Part shown: piece by piece, positions 35,012 through 49,060 of the stretch
Numbering within the stretch: position 1 is the first letter of the stretch
Layout: each line of letters starts with the position of its first letter
Source: Cristatella mucedo
Taxonomy: Eukaryota; Bryozoa; Phylactolaemata; Cristatellidae
Assembly (NCBI GenBank): GCA_009760855.2
Contig: WPIO01000032.1
Location: 436,501 to 500,500 of the forward strand
Reading direction: 5' to 3'
DNA: 64,000 nt
Notes under the pieces: generated by a model
The model's database searches: none
Seen by the model: only the letters and a program-made list of their open reading frames with translations
What the model was told of the DNA's origin: nothing
Position numbers and translations under genes: made by a program

Positions 35012-37356
35012 GTAATGTAATGTATCTCCGTCTGTAACTCCACAAAGCCATAAAGACTACATGGGTGTTAGGCAGGAGAGTTTTGTACAGCTCGCTCATG
35101 GTCTCAGCGGCTTTCGGTACACACTCGGTAGCCAACAGACTTCGTCTCACCAAACAAAGAGAAAGTGGGAAGCATAGCAGAGTCAGGAGAGCAGTTGAGG
35201 TAGTGAGTAGCATGGAAGAAGCAGCTCTGGACCGCTGAAATGGATGAGTCATAGTCGGCAGCCGGAGGGTAACTGTCGTTGCCTAAGAATTGTAGAAGCG
35301 GGTTCCACAGTCTAGGACCTGCTGAACTAAAGCTGCTGTCGCCAACGGTCTTTAAGCGGAGCAATGGAACAGCTAATTTATTGTCCACACAGGACCCGAG
35401 GGCACGAAAATGCTGAAACTGGTGCAGCAGTTCAGCTAGGTACGAATGAGCCAAGCCGTCGCGGGCTTCCTTCTGGGTCAGCATAAGAACTTTGCTGTGC
35501 ATCCGTTGATCAACCGGCATCCATCCTAGCTCTTTAGCAAAGGAGACACGTGCTCAAACCTCTGGGGCTTGAAACCTAGCCTTACAGCTATATTCATAGT
35601 CAGCTGCAGTGGGCTAGTTGCATTCTTTGGTAGCCCAGCCCAAAGGGAATTACAATAATCAAGCCGACACAGAACTAAGGAGCTAGTTAAATTTTTGCAA
35701 GCCACCGTGGAAGGCAGCTCCTAATCTTGGATAGGGATAGGACGTGATGGCTAGCTGTAAAAGCATTCTTTTGAATTAGGCTTAAAGTTGTGGCCGTTGT
35801 CGAAAAAGACACCTACATTTCGAGCACGTGGTGATGGTCGCATAATAGCATCACCTATTACAAGCTCAAGCCATTTAATCCAGCCACTCGCTTAGGGTGT
35901 CTTATGAGCAGCAGTTTGATATTTATCGTCATTTAGCTTCAAGAAGTTTTCCGATATCCATGATCGAATGTCGGCAAGGCAAGCATTCAGTTTCTAAGGT
36001 GGTGCAGCAGATTCCGATGGTTTGAATGACAGATACAGCTTAGTATCGTCAGCATAAAAGTGATATCATATTCCATGGGCCTTAATCACTTTTCCCAGAT
36101 GTTGAGTGTAAATGGAGAACAGCCAGAGACCAAGAACGGACCCTTGAGGGACTCCACAGGTGACCCGTCTCGTGTGCCAGACCTGACGCCCACACGACAC
36201 GGATTGAACACGAACAGACAAGTACGATATAAACCTCGCCAGCGCGTTGTCTGCCAGATCGATCGTTGTTCTCAATCGTTCGAGTAGAAAATGGTGATAA
36301 ATAGTGTCGATGGCAGCATACAGATCTAGCAGATCTAGCAGAGCTAGGGCAGTGACATTCCCCCGTCATCGTTGCCACGTAGAATGTCATTGTTAACATG
36401 GAGGAGAGCAGTTTCAGTGGAGTGCTGCCTCTTGAACCCTGGTTGAAATGTTTCCGAAATTTCATTCTTTTCAATATGTTCAACCAGCTGCTTAGCAACA
36501 TTTTTTTCAAGAATCCTTGCTAAGAAAGAAAGAAGGGAAACTGGGCTATAGTTTACAAGGACATCTGTATCAAATCAAGGCTTTTCAAGTATGGGTCTAA
36601 CGATAACCGATTTGAAGGACTTGGGGACGACCCATTTTCCCAAAGAAGCATTACAAATCTCGGTTATGAAAGGGCTAAGTTGTTCTGCCAGTGAAGACCA
36701 CAGAGATGATGGTATAGGGTCTTCAGGAGACGAGCTCTTTTTGCTTTACCTTATTAAGGTAGTCACATTGCATGCAGAAACCTCGGAAAATCTTTTAAGG
36801 AATGTCACAGGTTGTGATTCCGCAATTGCTCTAGTAGAAGAGGGCTTTATGGAGGCACGGATGTGCACAATTCTTTCATTAAGCAAGGCTGAAAACCATT
36901 TGGCTGAGCCCTTAATATCTGGGGAGTCAGACCTCTCAGCATTGGCCAATAGATCGTTTACTGTCTTATAAATCTGTTTAGGGTCCGTCTGGCAGGAATT
37001 CAGCTTTAGTGTAAAAAAGAAGTCCTGGCTTTTTTTACTATGCAAACACTTCGAGAAATGACATGGCTGTTTGCGTAATCTAGTATCTCTTGAATAACAT
37101 GACGGGTCGTCAAATTAGACATTACATAGTACATGTAAATGAACCTGTTAGAAGCATTCATTTCCTTTAAAAGAGCGGTTGGCTGTACAGCGTTTATCCG
37201 GATGGCCAATCTCAACTGTTTGCCAAACTCGCCTTGCATTATGACGTTCGTGGAATGTGGATATTCTATGCTGTGAGCACATCTTTTTAAAACCTGATAT
37301 GCTGGCTAGTTTAGCATTATCACTGCAGCCGGAAAGTTTAGAGCATTTTTAATTTT
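35012..37356 (-). mobile_element. Line-B, degenerate, unit 3
   Basis: Copy of the unit 1 element. A lost T near 35533 and added bases near 36363, 36505 and 37030 break the frames at places that are open in other units. Confidence 0.8.
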
Positions 37357-37823
37357 CCGCAAGAAATAAGATGACATGTCGGACGACCACTGTCAATACA
37401 GCAAAGCTACGGGTCCAATCATTCTAGCAGCGACGTTTGCAGAGTAAGCGTGCACACGAAGGTGCTTGCTCAACATCAGTCGAGGTTCGTGATCCTGCTT
37501 GATCCGTACGTCGGTTCAACATGTTCTCGAAAAGAATTTTAGGCTACATTGTGACAGATTGTTTTGGACAGTATTATCAACCCATTAAAATTACACATAC
37601 TTGAGCATCTACAGTACCTTCTTTAAGCAATAAACACTGCTTTTGTAGCTGTCTAATAGCCTTTGTAGCTGCCAAAAACAGAATCGATTCAAGCCTCGAA
37701 CCTTTAGAGAGCGGCTAATAACTTGCTGCCACTGAGTTTTTAGCCCAAGGGTAAGGGGTACGCTTTGCAAAAAAACAGATCTATCGGGTATATATCGAGA
37801 AAAAAACTATGCTATAAAAATAC

Positions 37824-37944
37824 AGCCCCTTAACTCAGGCAGGTTTGAGTCCAGCAGTGGGCGATCCTTTATTGCACAATGCAAGGAAAAATAATATCGG
37901 TTAAGACTCTTTTGCCTCTACATAATCTAGGCTTTTGAACCATG
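37824..37944 (+). mobile_element. SINE-1 fragment, unit 3
   Basis: Same remnant as 12815-12935. Confidence 0.55.
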
Positions 37945-38212
37945 TAACCTTAGGTGTAGCAGTAATACACACTCGCCTATGCCGACAGTAATGCAAGCAG
38001 TATCATTCATGTATCCCCTATGACCGAACGTGCTCGATGCTGGAGGCATTTTGTAAGTGTCCTTTAAATAGAGTGCACTCACGTGTTCGGAAAAATAGAT
38101 GTGCGTGGTTCCGATTTGAAGAGAATTTGCGTAGGACTAGAGTGGATTGAGGTATTCTCCAGTGCAACACCCAGTCGGTTGCAGTGCATTTCATTATACC
38201 CACAATGAGATT

Positions 38213-40355
38213 AGCAATAATAATAATAATAATGATGCATTTGCAAAAATCCTTAGATAAATGAATCTCATTCTAGGCACTTTACAAGTGTTGCAAAGGA
38301 AGCGGTAAAAGTATTACTTAGTGCTAACATTCACATAATATTAATAATAATAACTAGAGTAATAGTACATTTGTATAGCGCCCTCAGATAACTATATCTC
38401 TCTCTAGGCACTTTACAGACCAAGCATTACAAAATGTTTGGTGGTAAAGTCTGCAAGCAGCAGGCAAAGTATAAGCAGGTACATGCATACGAAGGATGAA
38501 TCACAAAGACCCACCAAATGCTGTAATACTCAGGTGCATTTTAAGCTTCTTTTTAAATGTCATGTCTGGGGACATTGTGACATGAGTCGGTAGTGAGTTC
38601 CAGGCTTTGGGAGCATAGGAACTAAATGCAGGGTCTCTAACGGCTTTGAGGTTCGCACGAGGTATGGCTAATCGAATTGAGTCAGAACAGGACGTTGAAG
38701 GATTCTTCACCTAGTGGGAGAGTAGTTCTGATGGGTAGGCTGGAGCCAGAGAATAAAGAGACCTAAAAGTAAGAGACAGATCATTGAAGTCGATTTGCTG
38801 CTGGATTGGGAGCCACTGCAGGTCGGCGAGAAGTGGTGTGATATGGCATTTGCGACGCTTACGACAGATGAGCCTAGCTGCAGAGCTTTGCACCAGCTGG
38901 AAGCGCCTGATTGCAAATGCCTGTAGACTAGCAAGCAGTGAGTTACAGAAGTCAAGACGCGATGTCACACATGCATTAACCAGTTTAGATGTGTCAGCCC
39001 TGTCTAAACAAGCCCGAATTTTCGCAACTTTATGTAGCTGAAAGTGGGCAGATTTGACTGTGGAACTGATGTGCTCGTCTAACGGAAGGTCACTTCGGAA
39101 TACGCAACCTATATTAAATGCAGATTCAGCAGGAGATATTCTGGCAGAGCCGATTTTAGGCTTTCTAATTTATGAATACTATTTGGTTTTTCTATAAATA
39201 CTAAGTTGTTTTTGTCATCATTCAATTTAAGAATGTTTGCTGCCATTAATTTGCAAACGTCATCAATACATGCAGCAAGAGCACACTGAAAATTCGCCGT
39301 GCTCGAGGCATGGTAGGGATCAAAGCAATGGTCTGCAACTGAGTTTCGTCTGCATAGCAGTGGAAGCCTAGACTGTGCTTGACGATCGCATCGGCAAGAG
39401 GGAGAATGTAATCTATGAAAAGAAGCTGACCGAGCCCTGAGGTACTCCGTACTCAGTACTAAAGTGGTTACTCGGATGATCTTTTTCTGCTAACTTCAGT
39501 ACTCCGGAGTCTCCCAATGAGATAGATCCTGAACCATTGCAGTGCAGTGCCAGTGATTCCGATGCGAGATTCAAGACCATGGAGGAGGACTTTTTGAACA
39601 ATAGTGTCAAAGCTGCTGAAAGATCAAGCAGGACAAGCAGAGAGACTTTACCTTAAGTCTGCATTCATGAGAAGGTCGTTCGTTATGCACCCTAAGCGAT
39701 GCTGACTCTGTGCTGCGATTAGCTCTAAATACAGACTGTAACTAACTTTCTAGGTTTGCGGTCTCAATATAATGGTACAGTTGATCTGCCACAACGTTAA
39801 TAATAATAATATTGCACTTGATAAAGCGCCCTCAGAGAACCTAATCTCTTTCTAGGCGCTTGCGTTCCAGTGTCTTTGATAGGAACGGGAGAAGAGGGAC
39901 TGTATGGAAGGTGCTCAAAGTATCTCAGTCTAGGATTGCTGTCTTAATTAGTTACCTGACTAAAGCCTCTTTGAAAGATGCTTGGACCAGGCCTTAGGCT
40001 AAGTACATATGTATAATGTTAGTTATGCACGGCAGCAGAAAATCCAAGCATCGTAGAAGTAGAACAGTAGAATAGGGTCTAGAGGGCTACTAGTCTTCTT
40101 GGATAGGGAGATACATTTTTGCATAAGGTAACTCGTGGCCTCATTGAACGTAGACATCGAGGTAGTGCACGTAATCGATGGACACGAGTCCTGTGTTAAC
40201 GTAATTGAGGACAATGAGTACAAAAGGAATGCCACAACCCTAACGATGGACCCTCTGATCTTGTCTACTTCGCTGACAAAGAAGCTAGATAAGCGATCGG
40301 CTAGGTTTCCACAAGGATAACTTGGTAAAAACTAATCTGGGAGCAGTTAAGGAGA
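38213..40355 (-). mobile_element. Line-A, degenerate, with detached tail, unit 3
   Basis: Like unit 2. Bases 39076-39204 are the segment missing from unit 1. Confidence 0.8.
39799..39862 (-). mobile_element. 64-base Line-A tail insertion, unit 3
   Basis: Same insertion as in units 1 and 2. Confidence 0.75.
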
Positions 40356-40510
40356 GCAAATTTATAATGGATGCGTTCAATTGAGTGCTGGTTGCCAGTT
40401 TGGCTGAAATTACTAGAAATGGATCGACTGCAGTACGCATGCCCCTTCCTAATGTTCTTCTAGCTGACAAATTAGAAGGAAAGTGGTCTCTTTAAGGCTT
40501 ATACACTGAG

Positions 40511-40512
<2 letters not shown>

Positions 40513-40571
<59 letters not shown>

Positions 40572-40582
40572 CAGAGTGCGTG

Positions 40583-40677
<95 letters not shown>

Positions 40678-40686
40678 GAGAGAGAG
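40513..40686. repeat. (AG)n with short remnant, spacer 3
   Basis: A single AG tract, broken only at about 40570-40586 by 'gcagagtgcgtgacgg'. In spacers 1 and 2 the two AG tracts are separated by about 0.76 kb of Line-B. The remnant contains 'tgacggag', the last bases of the Line-B 3' UTR, so the Line-B was lost here. Confidence 0.9.
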
Positions 40687-40963
40687 CAAATAGTGTGGAC
40701 GAAAAAGAAGCCAACTCTTTGATCACGAACCTTTTGGTCAACACAGTTACTTGCGACAGGATGGTGACAGCGCGATGTTTACTTGAAGCTTTACACATGC
40801 ACTCCTTAAAGAGACATGTCCGCTTTTGTCATGTGACACTAATCTTTTGTTGGCATCTGAAAGCACGGAACTAAATTCAAGCTCTAGTGCAACGAAGATG
40901 GCTTGCAAGACCCAGATATATTTATCAGCTAGGTTTCCTCTTTCCTTTTTCCTTTAAATAAAG

Positions 40964-41130
40964 GAACACTAGCTGATTTAACAATCTTTTTTTTAAAGCG
41001 ACAAAAGAGCCTTTACGGCTATCACCACCACTTGCAGTCGCAATCTAGGATTGCCAATCGCAGGATTCTAACACACAACCTTGGGACCAAGGTCACGAAA
41101 GCAACCACCTTACCTAATGCGCTATTCCTT
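40964..41130 (-). mobile_element. SINE-1, spacer 3
   Basis: Copy of the spacer 1 element. Confidence 0.75.
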
Positions 41131-41620
41131 TCTGCAAACATCTGAATTCTCTCAATTTAAAATAAATTGTTCTCAAAGGTGATAGCTTTATTTCATCTGG
41201 CCCAATAATAGTGAAGCTGTTGTGAATTCCCTAGCAGTTGGTGGTATTTTTCCTTTGCCACTAGTTAAGACTTGCTCATTTGGAAGATCAAAACACCTAA
41301 TCGATTAGTCTGGTGAATGCCTTTGTTGCCAACCTATTCTTGAAGCCGCAGGTTAAACATTTTCACTTGAAATTGAAAGCTCAATTCGGTCAGTCTGAAC
41401 CTTAAAAAGAATCATTCAAGGATAATCAACTTATTACTTGCTGAAGAAACATAATCAGTGGCTACTAGTTTTGCTCTAATTGCTAAACTTAATGCTGATT
41501 GGAAATTTCTAGATTTATATAATCTCTCGGAAAAGTCAGAAGATTTAAGGCTGAAAAGTCAGTTTTATGGTTACATCCAATAGTTGCACTTGTCATTTAT
41601 ACCTTTTGGATAGACTGTGA

Positions 41621-41823
41621 AAGCTGATAAGCTGAATGCCTATTCGGAGATATTCTATCGCGGTTCAACTTAGGCTAAACCAAGATAAATTAAAATATTC
41701 CTCTCGAGACACGCAACACCTAGGCGGCAGTAGAAATCTCTCATCTATTTAATGGTGCATAGCAAAGCCCCAAAAAAAGTGCTCATGATTTAGTATGTCC
41801 TTTTTGACGACTGCTTACGACTC
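41621..41823. repeat. Unclassified dispersed repeat, spacer 3
   Basis: Copy of 17370-17570. Confidence 0.5.
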
Positions 41824-41825
41824 TC

Positions 41826-41957
41826 ACAGTTGAGAGCAGGACTTAGCTCATTGGTACGGTGTTTCCGCTTCACAATCAAGGCAATAAGCTCGAGCTCATT
41901 GGCTGACAATACTTTATTGCTTAATACAAGCGGTATTTATAGTGGCTAAGGTCCGTC
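41826..41957 (+). mobile_element. SINE-1-like, old copy, spacer 3
   Basis: Copy of 17575-17705. Confidence 0.45.
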
Positions 41958-42146
41958 ATTTTCTATTTTTTCGATTAGTTAGAGTTGCTTATGGTACTCA
42001 ACTGGGCCATTAGAGTCTAATGCAATAAATTACACAACACCATTGACAATAATACTATTCGTATTGCGCATTTAGATATATGAATTTTTTCGGTTAGTTA
42101 GGCTACTAATTAGGAGAACAACACTCGGCCAAGGGAACTTAAGCAA

Positions 42147-43113
42147 CTTCCGCCGTCTCTATTCTACCGTTCCTATCAAAGACGATGGAACGACTTATGG
42201 CATACCAGTTGAACTCTTATATTGAAACTTCAAACCTAGCGTGCGAGTTCCAGTTTGGTTTCAGATGCAATCAGTCCCCCCCCCCGAGTCATAAATGCCT
42301 CGGGTGAATGGTGACGTTTTCAGGAATTAAGAATTGAGTAGAATTTCTCTACTTGTCTTGGCTGTATCTTTCGGCAGCGTTCAAGGCGATTGATTGTAAA
42401 GTACTTTTCGATAGCCTCTCATCTCAGCTAGGAATCACTGGCACAGCACTCTAATGGTTCAGACCCTTTCTCAGTAAGAGACTACAGAGACTATTAATGT
42501 GAACTGGCAAAGATATCTTATTAATCACTAAAGTACGGTTTTGTTCAGAGCTCAGCACGCGGCCTGCTTATTTTCAGAGTTTTTAATCTTATTCTCACCG
42601 ATGTGATCACATGCCTAAGCTAGGCTTTCACTTCAATGCAGGTAATAAAGGCTTTCACTTCTATGCACATGACACTCAGCTGTACGTTTAATTTGATCCC
42701 TCGCTGCCTCCACCAAGTCAAATTCTCTCAACTCGACCTCCCCCGCTCATGTATTGCTGACATTCGCACATGGATGGCAACAAACTTTATTGAATTGAAC
42801 GACGGTTAAAGCAACTTACTAGCCATGGGCAAAACTCGTGCAAAAAATCCTTTGTAGACCGTGCATTTTGTTGGTAGACCCCAAAGCCCGGAACTCACTT
42901 CCGACTGATTTAATGGCATCACATGACTTGACAAAATTTAAAACGAAGCTAATCCTCATGTAGCTGTATTTTATATGTTAATAATTTGGGTGTCACCTTT
43001 AGCAATGTAATGCATTTTGATATTCCATGTGTTACCCACAAACCGTCTTGTCATGCTTATTTTACGGTTTATATGCAGTTTTGTGAAAGAGGTAAAGTTC
43101 TTTGAGAGCGCTA
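42147..43113 (+). mobile_element. Line-A RT fragment, spacer 3
   Basis: Copy of 17895-18860. Ends at the junction with unit 4. Confidence 0.72.
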
Positions 43114-43166
43114 TGCCAATTTTTCTGTAAACAATATCGCTATATTCAATTGCACCTGATGCTAGT

Positions 43167-43310
43167 GACAGGGCGGGGTAGGGCGGGGTAGGGCAGGGTA
43201 GGGCGGGGTAGGGCGGGGCAGGACAAGGAATGAGGCAGGGCAGGGCAGCGCAGTGCAGGGCGGGGAAGGGCAGGGCAGGGCAGGGCAGGACAAGGGATCG
43301 GGCAGGGGAA
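43167..43310. repeat. GGGCA / GGGTAGGGC minisatellite, unit 4
   Basis: Nearly the same as unit 2, with one GGGCA changed to GTGCA. Confidence 0.88.
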
Positions 43311-44175
43311 CAGTATCTCAAGACTGCTAGTCTTTTACTGCGTTATTCCCGAAGGCTAATTCCCTAAGAGGTGTTATTGACAGGATACCCTTGCAGCTTG
43401 ACAGACACACACACTGATTCTCTAATCGGTGTTTCAGTTTCGTGATCGTAATCGTCAGCTCCTCATTAAGCCGCTCTCTTCGATAACTGCTTGTCGCTTA
43501 AAAGCTAAATTCAGATTTACACTTCCGCAGCTAGTGATCGTGGTCGACCAATCACTAAGTTTAAGGTCTGCCTACCCTGATAGAATTCCAAAAGTCGTGA
43601 TTGACCGATGGACGATCAAAAAACAAGCAATTTGGGTAGCTGGCAACTAGGAAATGTATACAAGACTCGAATCCACTCATAAATGGGTGCTGTAAAGCTA
43701 TTCGGACTGTACTCCCATCAGCCGTCACGGCTTAGTCAAGTAGTCCGAGATCAGTCGCACGCCCACATTCACCACTGCAAGCGGATGACGTAACCGAATA
43801 CAAGGTCGAGGGACATCTAGTCTTGCTAATACCAATCGAGAAATTTGTGACATGGAGCAGGAGATTAATTTGGGTTGCCTGTTGACTAATTTATGCGGAG
43901 CTGTTTGCAGTTCAGCAGTTATAGTTTTTGTGTAACCTAGTTGCATCATGGACGCAGCATAGCGGCACCTGATATCATAAAAAATCGCCGGAGAGGGGCG
44001 TTTCACAATCGCTTGTATTAAAACATTCAGGGTAACCTGCCAACTCGTTGCATCGGAATTTCGTCTACGGAGCAATGCATTCGGATTTGGCTGCCACTGT
44101 TGGTGCTAGATAGGAGCGCATTAAGCTTAATCATGAAACTGGCATTTTGCCCTAAGCTTCCTTTGGAAACATACA

Positions 44176-44274
44176 GTTGGGCGTGGTTCATGCATATTTA
44201 TCCACTGCCTCCGGCTAACGCCTGGCAGTAAGGCTTGGCTGCTGTAATTAAGGATCGCGTTCTCCGTATTTATA
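44176..44274 (+). promoter_or_regulatory. Promoter, unit 4 gene, TATA at 44267-44274
   Basis: Intact, with the same blocks and spacing. A small insertion (atatcataaa region, about 43972-43983) lies well upstream of it. Confidence 0.8.
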
Positions 44275-44349
44275 CCCGTCAAAGCTCACTGAACCGGCAC
44301 AAGACAGCTCTGAGCAGCTCTGGCAAGTTTCGGTGCTGAGACGTCAGTC

Positions 44350-44941
44350 ATGAAGATAGCCGTGGTCGTACTCGCTCTATGCGTTCTTTCGGTTCAAGGT
44401 GAGTGCTCGGCGTTGAGTCTTGTAGGCAGCTGCCCAGTCACTCAGTCATGTCTTACCATCGTTCTCAAAAATGCCACGTCCCGCTGTACTCAAAGGACGG
44501 TGAGAAGGAGCGTTCTAAAAGCGCATTGCAACCGAGTGCTATATTGCAAGGACTAAATCGTGACATTTACTTGTTGCAGCAGGTGGATGGGGAGGAAAAG
44601 AAAGCAACAACAACAACAACAACAACAATAACAACGCTGGCGGAAATAACAACAACAATAATAATAACAACAACGCTCGGGGTCACCACGAAAGGACCGT
44701 CATCAAGAAGGTTCCAGTGCCCTACACGGTGGTTGAGAAAGTTCCACAGCCTTATGAGGTCATCAAGGAGGTGAAGGTTCCCGTGGAAGTGATCAAGGAG
44801 GTCAAGGTACCAGTGGAGGTCATCAAGGAGGTGAAAGTGCCCTATCCAGTGGTTGAGAAAGTGCCAGTTCCCTATACAGTGGTGGAGAAAGTCCCTGTTC
44901 CGGTGAAAGTTCACCGCGAGTACGAGCCTGAAGGATGGTAA
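44350..44941 (+). CDS. Secreted Asn-rich Val-Pro repeat protein, unit 4, two exons
   Basis: Exon 1 44350-44398, 181-base intron, exon 2 44580-44941. The predicted protein is identical to those of units 1 and 2. Confidence 0.85.
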
Positions 44942-44990
44942 ATGTTGCGGATAAGCTATTCGCAATGGATAGGCATTATAATTTTAGGTG

Positions 44991-44996
44991 AATAAA
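44991..44996 (+). terminator. AATAAA polyadenylation signal, unit 4
   Basis: Same position as in units 1 and 2. Confidence 0.75.
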
Positions 44997-46509
44997 TTAT
45001 GTACATGTACCTGTAAATGTGCATCTGTATCGGATTATGCTTATTAGAGTTCAAAGACTTGCTTAGTTTGATGGTCTAAAAGCTATGCTAGCAACGTGTT
45101 TCCAAAATAAGGAACCCTTACCACATTTCTCAACAATATATTCCTTAGTAACGGCCAATGTGGTTTGCTGGTAATTAGCGAATTTAACTTGATTAACAGA
45201 AAAAAAGAAAGTCAGATTTGGTAGTTTTTTTCTTGACGGAATGGTGACTTGGATGGGCGGACAGAAAGTCACCCAAGCCTTACGTAAGAATATCGCTGGT
45301 TCCGACAAGCTATGTCTAAGTGATGAAGCTTAATTATTTTAGAGCGAGTACAAAAAATCAGTAAAAGCACTACCGGATAAATCAATTTCTTTCATAAGTT
45401 TGCTAGAAGGAAAACCATTCGATAGGCCAATGATGTACGCTAATACCTGAAAATATTTCGAGGCGTGTCTTTACTTTAATTGCATATTTTAGGCAGCATA
45501 TGTGAAGGTTTATGTAGAAACGCTGATCGGAAGAGTCCTTTCGCAAAAGGAACTGCCAAAAAGGCGTCGTACAGCCGATTTAAGCTGTGCTAAAGTCGTT
45601 CGAGAAAATGGGCAACACACATACATTTTCCACAGAACTACATGTTCTGCGCCCAGATTTAAATAATGACGATTATTTAGGGTAGGTACGAGATAAAGCT
45701 TAAAAGAAGATTGAGCTAAGCTCGTTTAGTGAACTATAGCTACTAGTTGCGACCGAAATTTCTATCCGAACTTTCTCTTAGTCAGGGCTCAGTCTTCTGA
45801 TGAGGCAAAGAGTGCTGACTTGCTCGAAGTGAGCTCACGCACAGCCATATACATATTTTGTTTTCCACGTCATTACGATCATGATAGCACTACTACGCAT
45901 AGCGTTCAAGAATGTGCTTAAAGGGCAACCAAATAATTTTAACTCATTGGGGTTATGTACAACCTCAAGCGATATATGGCAATTGACTGAGATGGCAGAA
46001 AAAAGCAATCAGTAATCCCCATTCAGATCCCTCGAAAATAAGTAAAGTGGCTGAGAAAAGCTCCGACTTTGCTTGCGTGTAATAGCACAATGTTTGTAAA
46101 GTCCACCCAGAGTTTTAGCCCATTGAGGATGTTCGATTTCGGATAATGTCTCGGGTAATGTAATGTAATGCAATAAGCAAAATAAGCCGCACATAAACCA
46201 CACACCTGCTGTGCAAAGCTCCGATTTAAAATGCATTAAACAGGCCACGTTTTTTAAGTGCACCTCTTCCTGGAAAAAGAGTTTGAAGACACCTATTGAG
46301 TTGCACGTAATTCGCCTTCATTGCATCTGGTCGTCAGTTTCCCGTTTGGAAACGTGTGATATCAATCTCCACTCTGTCCACCTCTTTGAAAACGGTCCGA
46401 TGAATTTGAATAACGATAGGGGTTGGCAATCAACGGTCTATTGAAAGGCATGGTGCCATTTAAGGAATGACATGATTTAAATAGATATAAATACATATAT
46501 ACATATATG

Positions 46510-46511
<2 letters not shown>

Positions 46512-46546
<35 letters not shown>
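46512..46546. repeat. (TA)n microsatellite, unit 4
   Basis: TA tract preceded by 'catatatgta'. Confidence 0.9.
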
Positions 46547-46550
<4 letters not shown>

Positions 46551-46717
46551 CGGAAACAAGTAGGCCATTTCATTGGAATATATAAATTACGATAAATAAT
46601 AAATTAACCCCAAATACAGGTAATTTCATCAATATTCAAGCCCATCAACACTTGAATAAATCCGAAATGATAGTACTGCCAGCTTACGAACGTCAGGGAA
46701 TCGTCAACGCAACGAAT

Positions 46718-49060
46718 GTAATGTAATGTATCTCCGTCTGTAACTCCACAAAGCCATAAAGACTACATGGGTGTTAGGCAGGAGAGTTTTGTACAGCTCG
46801 CTCATGGTCTCAGCGGCTTTCGGTACACACTCGGCAGCCAACAGACTTCGTCTCACCAAACAAAGAGAAAGTGGGAAGCATAGCAGAGTCAGGAGAGCAG
46901 TTGAGGTAGTGAGTAGCATGGAAGAAGCAGCTCTGGACCGCTGAAATGGATGAGTCATAGTCGGCAGCCGGAGGGTAACTGTCGTTGCCTAAGAATTGTA
47001 GAAGCGGGTTCCACAGTCTAGGACCTGCTGAACTAAAGCTGCTGTCGCCAACGGTCTTTAAGCGGAGCAATGGAACAGCTAATTTATTGTCCACACAGGA
47101 CCCGAGGGCACGAAAATGCTGAAACTGGTGCAGCAGTTCAGCTAGGTACGAATGAGCCAAGCCGTCGCGGGCTTCCTTCTGGGTCAGCATAAGAACTTTG
47201 CTGTGCATCCGTTGATCAACCGGCATCCATCCTAGCTCTTTTAGCAAAGGAGACACGTGCTCAAACCTCTGGGGCTTGAAACCTAGCCTTACAGCTATAT
47301 TCATAGTCAGCTGCAGTGGGCTAGTTGCATTCTTTGGTAGCCCAGCCCAAAGGGAATTACAATAATCAAGCCGACACAGAACTAAGGAGCTAGTTAAATT
47401 TTTGCAAGCCACCGTGGAAGGCAGCTCCTAATCTTGGATAGGGATAGGACGTGATGGCTAGCTGTAAAAGCATTCTTTTGAATTAGGCTTAAAGTTGTGG
47501 CCGTTGTCGAAAAAAAGACACCTACATTTCGAGCACGTGGTGATGGTCGCATAATAGCATCACCTATTACAAGCTCAAGCCATTTAATCCAGCCACTCGC
47601 TTAGGGTGTCTTATGAGCAGCAATTTGATATTTATCGTCATTTAGCTTCAAGAAGTTTTCCGATATCCATGATCGAATGTCGGCAAGGCAAGCATTCAGT
47701 TTCTAAGGTGGTGCAGCAGATTCCGATGGTTTGAATGACAGATACAGCTTAGTATCGTCAGCATAAAAGTGATATCATATTCCATGGGCCTTAATCACTT
47801 TTCCCAGATGTTGAGTGTAAATGGAGAACAGCCAGAGACCAAGAACGGACCCTTGAGGGACTCCACAGGTGACCCGTCTCGTGTGCCAGACCTGACGCCC
47901 ACACGACACGGATTGAACACGAACAGACAAGTACGATATAAACTCGCCAGCGCGTTGTCTGCCAGATCGATCGTTGTTCTCAATCGTTCGAGTAGAAAAT
48001 GGTGATAAATAGTGTCGATGGCAGCATACAGATCTAGCAGATCTAGCAGAGCTAGGGCAGTGACATTCCCGTCATCGTTGCCACGTAGAATGTCATTGTT
48101 AACATGGAGGAGAGCAGTTTCAGTGGAGTGCTGCCTCTTGAACCCTGGTTGAAATGTTTCCGAAATTTCATTCTTTTCAATATGTTCAACCAGCTGCTTA
48201 GCAACATTTTTTCAAGAATCCTTGCTAAGAAAGAAAGAAGGGAAACTGGGCTATAGTTTACAAGGACATCTGTATCAAATCAAGGCTTTTCAAGTATGGG
48301 TCTAACGATAACCGATTTGAAGGACTTGGGGACGACCCATTTTCCCAAAGAAGCATTACAAATCTCGGTTATGAAAGGGCTAAGTTGTTCTGCCAGTGAA
48401 GACCACAGAGATGATGGTATAGGGTCTTCAGGAGACGAGCTCTTTTTGCTTTACCTTATTAAGGTAGTCACATTGCATGCAGAAACCTCGGAAAAAATCT
48501 TTTAAGGAATGTCACAGGTTGTGATTCCGCAATTGCTCTAGTAGAAGAGGGCTTTATGGAGGCACGGATGTGCACAATTCTTTCATTAAGCAAGGCTGAA
48601 AACCATTTGGCTGAGCCCTTAATATCTGGGGAGTCAGACCTCTCAGCATTGGCCAATAGATCGTTTACTGTCTTATAAATCTGTTTAGGGTCCGTCTGGC
48701 AGGAATTCAGCTTTAGTGTAAAAAAGAAGTCCTGGCTTTTTACTATGCAAACACTTCGAGAAATGACATGGCTGTTTGCGTAATCTAGTATCTCTTGAAT
48801 AACATGACGGGTCGTCAAATTAGACATTACATAGTACATGTAAATGAACCTGTTAGAAGCATTCATTTCCTTTAAAAGAGCGGTTGGCTGTACAGCGTTT
48901 ATCCGGATGGCCAATCTCAACTGTTTGCCAAACTCGCCTTGCATTATGACGTTCGTGGAATGTGGATATTCTATGCTGTGAGCACATCTTTTTAAAACCT
49001 GATATGCTGGCTAGTTTAGCATTATCACTGCAGCCGGAAAGTTTAGAGCATTTTAATTTT
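46718..49060 (-). mobile_element. Line-B, degenerate, unit 4
   Basis: Copy of the unit 1 element with the C-terminal region open over 200 codons (47412-46810). A missing C near 47943 and added A bases near 48495 shift upstream frames. Confidence 0.8.

Larger units (their letters stand above)
31415..43113. repeat. Array unit 3, spacer shortened
   Basis: Gene-bearing part 31415-40355, spacer 40356-43113. The spacer lacks the Line-B present in units 1 and 2. This unit also shows many one- to three-base homopolymer length gains relative to the others (for example near 36365, 36505, 37030, 37350 and 37770), which hints at lower sequence accuracy here. Confidence 0.88.
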
